Positions 23,036 through 26,941 of a DNA stretch of 26,941 nucleotides are shown here, one piece after another. This stretch comes from a virus. The notes beneath the pieces are model-generated. The model did not search any database. It worked only from the letters and a program-made list of their open reading frames with translations, and had not been told where the DNA came from. Position 1 is the first letter of the stretch, and the number at the start of each line of letters is the position of its first letter. The stretch is from IMG/VR virus record IMGVR_UViG_3300048136_000080, positions 1 through 26,941 of that record; one strand, 5' to 3'. The translations under genes were made by a program, and so were the position numbers.

Positions 23036-24190
23036 ATGATGAGCTTACTTGAGTATTGTAATACTGAACGACAGAAACAAGTGATAGAGCTGTACGAGCA
23101 GGGCCTTGGCTACTCGAAGATCGGCCAGATGCTTCACCTTAATCGCTATGCGGCTCGCGATGCTATTCAAGCAGTGAAGGCTAGGGCGGCGGCACAAGGC
23201 TATTCACCCGAACATGACATGACCCGAACCGTCCCGGACGCGTTCACAGTCAAGGGCGTGTCCACCTACTACAATGAAGATGGCAGACCTGTTGGTCAGT
23301 GGGTGAAATCTGTCGCTGACAAAGAAGCTCAGTTCCAAATGATGATTGAGCGGATCGAGCAAGCCTGCGAAGGCATCAAGCCGTGGAAGCCAATCAAGAA
23401 ACCAAAGACCACGCAGGATGATTTGCTGTCCCTACTAGTGATTACTGATTTCCATCTTGGCTCGTACTGCTGGGGACAAGAGACCAGCGAGGACTATGAC
23501 ACCAACATGGCTCGCGATCTTTTCCTCTCAAGCATCAAAGAGATGATCGACAGTACGCCCAAATCAAAAATCGGATTACTCTGTAACCTCGGTGATTTTT
23601 TGCACTGGGATGGACTCGACCAGCTAACGCCTACCGGGAAACATTTGCTTGAGGGCGATTCAAGATACTCGCGCATTGTAGACATAGCCATGACCGTTAT
23701 GACTGAGGCTGTCCGCATGATGCTAGAGAAATACGAAAAGGTCGTGTTTGTCTGTGCTGAGGGTAATCACGATATGGCCGGGTCTATCTGGCTGCGTAAG
23801 TTCATTAGAAAGCTATACGCAAAAGAGCCACGGCTAGAGGTCATTGATAACGACTTTCCTTACTACGCTTACCTCCACGGCGAGATCATGCTGTGCTTCC
23901 ATCATGGTCACAAGGTCAAGATGGATCGGTTGCCCAAAGTATTCTCAAGCGAGCCGCGTTTCAGGGAGGATTGGGGAAGGTCTAAGGTAGCTTACATACA
24001 TTCAGGGCATTATCACTCTGAGAGGGTCCTAGAGGACGCTGGAGCGATTACAGAGCAACACCCTACCCTAGCCTCTAGGGACTCGTATGCGACCCGTCTG
24101 GGGCTTATGTCGCAGCGTGGCGCTAAAGTGATCACCTATGACGCAACCGATGGCGAAGTTGCTCGTATAACTGTAAGGCCGCAATCGTGA
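23036..24190 (+). CDS. metallophosphoesterase with N-terminal HTH
   Basis: A 384-residue two-part protein. Residues about 11-50 are a helix-turn-helix (RQKQVIELYEQGLGYSKIGQMLHLNRYAARDAIQAVK). Residues about 130-380 are a calcineurin-like phosphoesterase with the full motif set: ITDFH (Asp138, His140), GDFLHWD (186-192), GNHD (243-246), HHGHK (289-293) and SGHYHSE (323-329). It is close in layout to SbcD/Mre11-type nucleases, but phage members of this class are not well characterised. Likely role: DNA-directed nuclease or phosphatase guided by its HTH. ATGs at 23036 and 23039 follow GGGGGGAG; the second has better spacing. Confidence 0.85.
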   Translation: MMSLLEYCNTERQKQVIELYEQGLGYSKIGQMLHLNRYAARDAIQAVKARAAAQGYSPEHDMTRTVPDAFTVKGVSTYYNEDGRPVGQWVKSVADKEAQFQMMIERIEQACEGIKPWKPIKKPKTTQDDLLSLLVITDFHLGSYCWGQETSEDYDTNMARDLFLSSIKEMIDSTPKSKIGLLCNLGDFLHWDGLDQLTPTGKHLLEGDSRYSRIVDIAMTVMTEAVRMMLEKYEKVVFVCAEGNHDMAGSIWLRKFIRKLYAKEPRLEVIDNDFPYYAYLHGEIMLCFHHGHKVKMDRLPKVFSSEPRFREDWGRSKVAYIHSGHYHSERVLEDAGAITEQHPTLASRDSYATRLGLMSQRGAKVITYDATDGEVARITVRPQS

Positions 24191-24432
24191 TTCCCATAAT
24201 AAGCTGTCCGCTACCGGGCGGTGGTCAAGCACTCATCAAGACTCAGGACATTGGCGGCGCGACGACTGGAGCTAACCCTAAACACTGTGATGTGTACGTG
24301 CTAGGCTGGGCTACTAACGGGATCACAATTGATCTGAGTTTGGATGACTTTGCGGAGATATGGGTATCCGCTTTATTTGATGAGGGATCGAATGACATCG
24401 AGATCGTATTTACCCCAGATGAAGTGCACTGA
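24187..24432 (+). CDS. hypothetical protein (81 aa)
   Basis: A small acidic protein from a GTG start in a GTGA overlap with the phosphoesterase stop. It is rich in Gly, Asp and hydrophobic strands (PGGGQALIKTQDIGGATTGANP, then VYVLGWATNGITIDLSLDD). There is no recognised motif. It is probably translationally coupled to the phosphoesterase. The end overlaps the next small gene by 14 bases. It is a real gene by packing and composition, with unknown role. Confidence 0.6.
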   Translation: MIPIISCPLPGGGQALIKTQDIGGATTGANPKHCDVYVLGWATNGITIDLSLDDFAEIWVSALFDEGSNDIEIVFTPDEVH

Positions 24433-24589
24433 GTGCTACAAAATCATGGTGCCGCAGTTCAGGAAAGAGTACCCCCACAAGCTGGACGGCTGGTCATGCG
24501 ATTGCGGTAACAGCGAGAAGGCTATTCTCCGAGAACGTCAATACACGAGAGACCAAGATGGCAAAGATCAACAACGGGCCAGCGGATAA
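24419..24589 (+). CDS. small zinc-ribbon-like protein (56 aa)
   Basis: A 56-residue protein with two cysteine pairs, CTEC (3-6) and CDC (27-29), spaced like a minimal zinc ribbon: K-C-T-E-C, a helix of about 20 residues, then W-S-C-D-C-G. The frame is open further upstream to 24344, but that part lies inside the previous gene; ATG 24419, which overlaps the previous stop by 14 bases, puts the first Cys pair at the N-terminus. It may bind zinc and nucleic acid. It overlaps the HNH gene start by 32 bases. Confidence 0.6.
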   Translation: MKCTECYKIMVPQFRKEYPHKLDGWSCDCGNSEKAILRERQYTRDQDGKDQQRASG

Positions 24590-24944
24590 AGAATTTAGCA
24601 GGGCTGTAAGACTGCGCGATGGTGAGTGCTTGCACTGCCACAAGCAAGGGCGACTAGAGTGCTGTCATATTTTTGGGCGACGTAACAAGCGGTTGCGATG
24701 GGCTATGTCGAACGCAGTTTCCATGTGCCACTACTGTCATCGGTATATGACCGAACAGCCAATAATTTTCCACGAGTGGCTGAGAGAGATGTATGGGGAT
24801 GAGCGCATGGATAAGTTGCGCCTAACAAGTAATGAGATTTACAAGACTACCGAAGCGGTAAGAAAGGAAATCGCGGCACATTACCGCGATGAAGTCAGAA
24901 AAAAAGAAGCTGATCCGGATCACGATATTCAGAGCTGGAACTAA
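24558..24944 (+). CDS. HNH nuclease, NinG/Rap-like
   Basis: A 128-residue protein with a zinc-bound HNH fold: Cys24-x2-Cys27 (CLHC), then ECCHIFGRRNKRLRWAMSNAVSM with His37 and Asn52, then CHYCH with Cys57, Cys60 and His61. The pattern of CHIFGR, a basic patch and N-A-V-x-M-C-x-x-C is close to the NinG/Rap family. Known role in lambda: Rap resolves branched recombination intermediates. It lies at the end of the recombination block, together with the NinB-like gene. Its last 50 bases overlap the 3' end of the minus-strand sigma-like gene, so the two transcripts converge. Confidence 0.7.
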   Translation: MAKINNGPADKEFSRAVRLRDGECLHCHKQGRLECCHIFGRRNKRLRWAMSNAVSMCHYCHRYMTEQPIIFHEWLREMYGDERMDKLRLTSNEIYKTTEAVRKEIAAHYRDEVRKKEADPDHDIQSWN

Positions 24945-25098
24945 CGTGGTCCAAGTACTCTTGGTGTAGGGCCATGCGCTTGCGGAGCTTCTTGAGTGCG
25001 CTGGCTTCTAGTTGTCGAACCCTTACCCGGCTAATACCTAACTCGTCCGCAATCTCTTGATAGGTCATTAGGTAATCGTCATTGATTGCTCTTGTCAT
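24895..25098 (-). CDS. sigma-70 region 4-only protein
   Basis: The only minus-strand gene, 67 residues. Residues about 9-43 (YLMTYQEIADELGISRVRVRQLEASALKKLRKRM) match the sigma-70 region 4.2 signature almost residue for residue (compare the RpoD pattern with T-x-E-E-I, R-x-R-V-R-Q-I-E and A-L-R-K-L-R). No regions 1-3 exist. It could bind -35 DNA or the beta flap and redirect host polymerase, or act as a repressor. The ATG follows AAGGGGG. The start side faces a divergent promoter with a palindrome; the 3' end overlaps the HNH gene by 50 bases. Confidence 0.8.
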   Translation of the reverse strand: MTRAINDDYLMTYQEIADELGISRVRVRQLEASALKKLRKRMALHQEYLDHVSSSSEYRDPDQLLFF

Positions 25099-25175
25099 TG
25101 TTCCCCCTTGGTCGTTGTTTTAATCAATACTAACAAAAATAGTTGCAAACACACAAATTGTGTTATACTTACCGT
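25099..25175. promoter_or_regulatory. divergent promoter/operator between sigma-like gene and rightward operon
   Basis: Rightward: TTGCAA (25143-25148), a 15-base spacer and TATACT (25164-25169) preceded by TGT, an extended -10 that could offset the short spacer. Leftward: TTGTGT (25156-25151), 18 bases, then TAGTAT (25132-25127), weaker. Between the rightward elements lies the inverted repeat AACACA-CAAAT-TGTGTT (25148-25164), placed to block both promoters. The 9-mer TGCAAACAC (25144-25152) is the reverse complement of GTGTTTGCA at 19793-19801, next to the other promoter. Confidence 0.6.
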
Positions 25176-25370
25176 ATGTGTACTACTGTGAAAAGGGCTA
25201 TGTTCTGCGCTCGCAACGGTGAAAAGCACATTGAGAACCTCGATCAAGTCTGCGTACTTATCGGGCGTTTGAAAGGGCTTACAGAGTCCGAGTATCTCGA
25301 TCTATGTGCTATCAACAAGCTAGAGAATGCACGAGCGTTAGAGATGGCTAAACATTACCCCAGTCACTAA
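25176..25370 (+). CDS. hypothetical protein (64 aa)
   Basis: A small protein starting within about ten bases of the predicted promoter -10, so if ATG 25176 is used the message would be nearly leaderless. A second ATG at 25200 has AAAAGGG just before it but with only two bases between, and would give 56 residues (starting MFCARNGEKHIENLDQV). The body is helical, with two long helices (NLDQVCVLIGRLKGLTE and YLDLCAINKLENARALEMAK). No family is recognised. It is the first gene of the operon leading to the methyltransferase. Confidence 0.6.
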   Translation: MCTTVKRAMFCARNGEKHIENLDQVCVLIGRLKGLTESEYLDLCAINKLENARALEMAKHYPSH

Positions 25371-25428
25371 GCATGGGGACATAACAGGCCGAAAAGGTCG
25401 CGGGGCTTCTTGCCTCTAAAAAAAGGGA

Positions 25429-25647
25429 ATGGATATGTACGAGTTAGAGATTTTTAATAAGCATCCGGGCTTTGTAATCGGCGCGGTTATCTTATTTATC
25501 ACTGTGTTGGGCATCGTAGGTAATGCCGACATGGAAGAAGAGATTAGCCAGTACGAGTTCTACTGTGAGAACGTCGCCATGTGGATCGACTCCAATGGTG
25601 AGAACGGGCATCCAAACTTCCGAGGTGTCGATTGTGAAAGTTCTTGA
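25429..25647 (+). CDS. small single-pass membrane protein
   Basis: A 72-residue protein (70 if the in-frame ATG 25435 is used, which has the better-spaced AAAGGG site). After a short N-terminus, residues about 14-31 (GFVIGAVILFITVLGIVG) form one membrane helix, followed by an acidic ADMEEEISQYEFYCENVAMW and a C-terminal Cys (GVDCES). This 'TM-ADxEEEISQ-x-YCENV' layout is common in phage small-gene blocks but of unknown role. Its last 14 bases overlap the methyltransferase start. Confidence 0.7.
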   Translation: MDMYELEIFNKHPGFVIGAVILFITVLGIVGNADMEEEISQYEFYCENVAMWIDSNGENGHPNFRGVDCESS

Positions 25648-26344
25648 TCTATTCGCTGGGATTGGTGGCTTTACCATCGGTCTTGAGCGAGCAGGATTCG
25701 AGACAGCGGCTTTCTGTGAGATAGATCCATACGCTCAGAAAGTCTTACGCAAGAACTGGCCCGGAGTACCGATCTATGACGATGTTAGAACAATCACAGC
25801 AGAGCGACTGGCTTCAGACGGAATTGGAGTCGATGTCATTACAGGCGGCTTCCCCTGCCAAGACATCTCAGTCTCAGGAAACCAGGCAGGAATACAGGAC
25901 GGAACACGAAGCGGGTTATGGTCAGAGTGCGCCCGTCTGCTTGGGGAGCTTCGACCCCGATACGCCATCTTTGAAAACGTTACAAACCTTCTTAATGGAG
26001 AGCGGGGAGCTTGGTTTAAGCGAGTACTCTGGGACATTTCCCAGATCGGGTATGATGCGGAGTGGCACTGTATACCAGCTTCCGAACTTGGCGCGCACCA
26101 CCACAGAGATCGGATCTGGATTGTGGCCTACCCCAACAGCGCACAACGCCAAAGAGGGAGCCTATCCATCGGAGTACACAAGGAAAACGCCAACATTGTC
26201 GGCGCAAGCGGGTGGCAAACTGAACCCGGCTTGGGTCGAGTGGCTAATGGGATTCCCAATCAATCACACAGACTTAAATGTTTAGGGAACGCAGTCGTTC
26301 CACCAATACCAGAACTGATAGGGAGCGCGATACGTGAAACTTAG
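25634..26344 (+). CDS. dcm: C5-cytosine DNA methyltransferase (Dcm family)
   Basis: A 236-residue enzyme with all key C5 motifs: DLFAGIGG (5-12, AdoMet), GGFPCQDIS (71-79, catalytic Cys75), ENVTNL (114-119), GAHHHRDRIW (153-162) and LKCLGNAVVPP (214-224). The frame is open upstream, but the family's first strand begins at VKVLDLF, so GTG 25634 with GAGG eight bases before it is the start. The target-recognition region between motifs VIII and IX is very short, as in other compact phage members. No restriction partner is nearby, so it is probably an orphan enzyme that guards phage DNA. A second open frame lies wholly inside it. Confidence 0.9.
   Translation: MKVLDLFAGIGGFTIGLERAGFETAAFCEIDPYAQKVLRKNWPGVPIYDDVRTITAERLASDGIGVDVITGGFPCQDISVSGNQAGIQDGTRSGLWSECARLLGELRPRYAIFENVTNLLNGERGAWFKRVLWDISQIGYDAEWHCIPASELGAHHHRDRIWIVAYPNSAQRQRGSLSIGVHKENANIVGASGWQTEPGLGRVANGIPNQSHRLKCLGNAVVPPIPELIGSAIRET
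25776..26285 (+). CDS. overprinted protein inside the methyltransferase gene
   Basis: A 169-residue frame, shifted by +1 relative to the methyltransferase and lying fully inside it. It has its own GGAG site nine bases before ATG. The product matches a phage protein pattern I know as a stand-alone family: SPAKTSQSQE (26-35), FDPDTPSLKTLQTF (59-72), YSGTFPRSGMMRSGTVYQLPNL (84-105), LWPTPTA (116-122) and a closing LNPAWVEWLMGFPINHTDL (149-167). Members are often found next to Dcm genes and have no assigned activity. If expressed, this stretch of DNA encodes two conserved proteins. Expression is unproven. Confidence 0.6.
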   Translation: MTMLEQSQQSDWLQTELESMSLQAASPAKTSQSQETRQEYRTEHEAGYGQSAPVCLGSFDPDTPSLKTLQTFLMESGELGLSEYSGTFPRSGMMRSGTVYQLPNLARTTTEIGSGLWPTPTAHNAKEGAYPSEYTRKTPTLSAQAGGKLNPAWVEWLMGFPINHTDLNV

Positions 26345-26531
26345 TTACCGGGAAGTGAAACGGGCGGCACAGATGGAGAGTGAAGAGGGCATCAAACTCT
26401 GGGCATTAGCTGTTCTATTCAACGTACACGAGAATACGATGAGCAAATATCTACGTAATTACCGGAAGTACGGGCGTTCATACTGGTCAAACTATCCAAC
26501 AGAGGTAAATGATGGCCGACCATCGTGGTAA
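26334..26531 (+). CDS. small HTH protein (65 aa)
   Basis: A 65-residue basic protein from a GTG start that overlaps the methyltransferase stop by 11 bases. It has a homeodomain-like helix-turn-helix at about residues 20-45 (IKLWALAVLFNVHENTMSKYLRNY). The C-terminus is aromatic (YWSNYP). It is likely a DNA-binding protein; in this position, just before packaging genes, it could help terminase site recognition or regulate the late genes, but neither is shown. It overlaps the next gene by 20 bases. Confidence 0.65.
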   Translation: MKLSYREVKRAAQMESEEGIKLWALAVLFNVHENTMSKYLRNYRKYGRSYWSNYPTEVNDGRPSW

Positions 26532-26682
26532 ACTAGACAAGGAAACGCGGGATAGACATTTCCCTGAGCTGAATGGCGGGAAAGGATCATTACCACGTAA
26601 ATCAACCAAGAGCAGCAGACAGGCATACGCTGACAACTGGGATAGGATATTCGGTGGCAAAGACAAGAGCGCAACTCAATAG
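26512..26682 (+). CDS. small basic protein before terminase (56 aa)
   Basis: A short frame with two adjacent ATGs (26509 and 26512); AGAGG at 26501-26505 favours the second. The protein begins ADHRGKLDKETRDRHFPELNGGKG and continues PRKSTKSSRQAYADNWDRIFG, a pattern I associate with small conserved phage proteins found just before terminase genes. It is basic and probably largely disordered. No function is assigned. It overlaps both neighbours, the next by 29 bases. Confidence 0.65.
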   Translation: MADHRGKLDKETRDRHFPELNGGKGSLPRKSTKSSRQAYADNWDRIFGGKDKSATQ

Positions 26683-26941
26683 AGCTACTCGCCAAGAGGC
26701 TATGAGAGAGCAAATACAGGCACAGGGCTATCACACCCATGTGCTTGATGTTGTTCAAAAATTGCTTGATCCAGAGCTAGAGCTAGATGGAGCAGACATT
26801 GCAAGGCTCAAGGCTGGCGGTGATCTGTCTTACAAGATGATGAGCAAGTACATCCCAGACCTCAAATCACAAGAGATAACTGGCCCAGATGGAGGGGATT
26901 TAGTCATAGCCGTACAGCGAAAGCGCTTCGATGGCGAAGAT
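26654..26941 (+). CDS. terminase small subunit-like protein, 3' truncated by window
   Basis: The visible 96 residues run off the right edge. GTG 26654 follows AGGA by six bases. The sequence has a basic start (AKTRAQLNRATRQEAMREQ), then GYHTHVLDVVQKLLDPELELDGADIARLKAGGDLSYKMMSKYIPDLKSQEITGPDGG. The 'L-K-x-x-x-D-L-x-x-K-x-x-x-K-Y-x-P-D-L-K-S-x-E' block is a frequent end of small terminase subunits in phages of this type. Known role: it recognises the packaging start and loads the large subunit, which should follow outside the window. The call rests on this block and on position. Confidence 0.65.
   Translation, partial: MAKTRAQLNRATRQEAMREQIQAQGYHTHVLDVVQKLLDPELELDGADIARLKAGGDLSYKMMSKYIPDLKSQEITGPDGGDLVIAVQRKRFDGED

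Noticed and set aside
24344-24418. Upstream extension of the zinc-ribbon gene
   Set aside because: It lies entirely inside the preceding gene and adds no recognisable segment; the Cys pairs begin right after ATG 24419.
25371-25428. Possible hairpin terminator (GGCC-GAAAA-GGTC)
   Set aside because: Only four pairs including a wobble, with no U-run; it is too weak to call.
1-26941. CRISPR arrays, insertion sequences, attachment sites
   Set aside because: No regularly spaced repeats, transposase frames, target-site duplications or integrase were seen.

Overview
The window is a nearly continuous stretch of a tailed double-stranded DNA phage genome with a short-tailed (podovirus) architecture. 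The evidence is a T7-like order of tail tube A, nozzle (tail tube B) and three internal virion proteins, followed by a very long fibre with a T7-fibre-type N-terminus. Genes are packed head to tail, often with ATGA, GTGA or TAATG overlaps. All but one lie on the + strand. Base composition is moderate and Shine-Dalgarno sites are GGAG-like, consistent with a proteobacterial host, but the host cannot be named from the sequence. No integrase, DNA polymerase, phage RNA polymerase, portal or large terminase is present. The last two probably lie just outside the left and right edges, because the left edge holds a Bbp19-like gene and the right edge a terminase-small-subunit-like gene.

Layout. 1-2267: end of a Bbp19-like gene, a small unknown gene, scaffold and major capsid protein. 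The capsid gene has its own structured leader with a candidate promoter and a hairpin terminator after it. 2313-11695: adaptor, nozzle carrying an inserted discoidin-like domain, and three internal virion proteins; the largest has an ADP-ribosyltransferase-like domain at its N-terminus. 11697-17615: a 1972-residue fibre ending in a self-cleaving S74 chaperone. 17627-19784: a small fibre-linked gene, a C93-type cysteine protease, two small basic proteins, an XhlA-like membrane protein, a 3-TM holin and an M15 endolysin. 19785-19865: promoter with a parS-like palindrome. 19866-21684: two small genes, a ssDNA-annealing protein, an SSB-like protein and two HTH proteins. 21685-22030: a noncoding gap rich in inverted repeats, with a terminator facing the minus strand. 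22031-24944: a helicase-loader-like fragment, a NinB-like protein, a metallophosphoesterase, a Zn-ribbon protein and a NinG-like HNH protein. 24895-25098 (minus): a 67-residue protein that is essentially sigma-70 region 4, facing a divergent promoter with an operator-like palindrome. 25176-26941: small genes, a C5 cytosine methyltransferase and the start of the packaging genes.

The most interesting points are: (1) a second, family-like protein encoded out of frame inside the methyltransferase gene; (2) the 345-nt structured noncoding gap; (3) the sigma-region-4-only gene with its divergent operator; (4) the injected ADP-ribosyltransferase-like domain; and (5) the parS-like site on an early-type promoter. 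Function calls rest on motif recognition without database searches.
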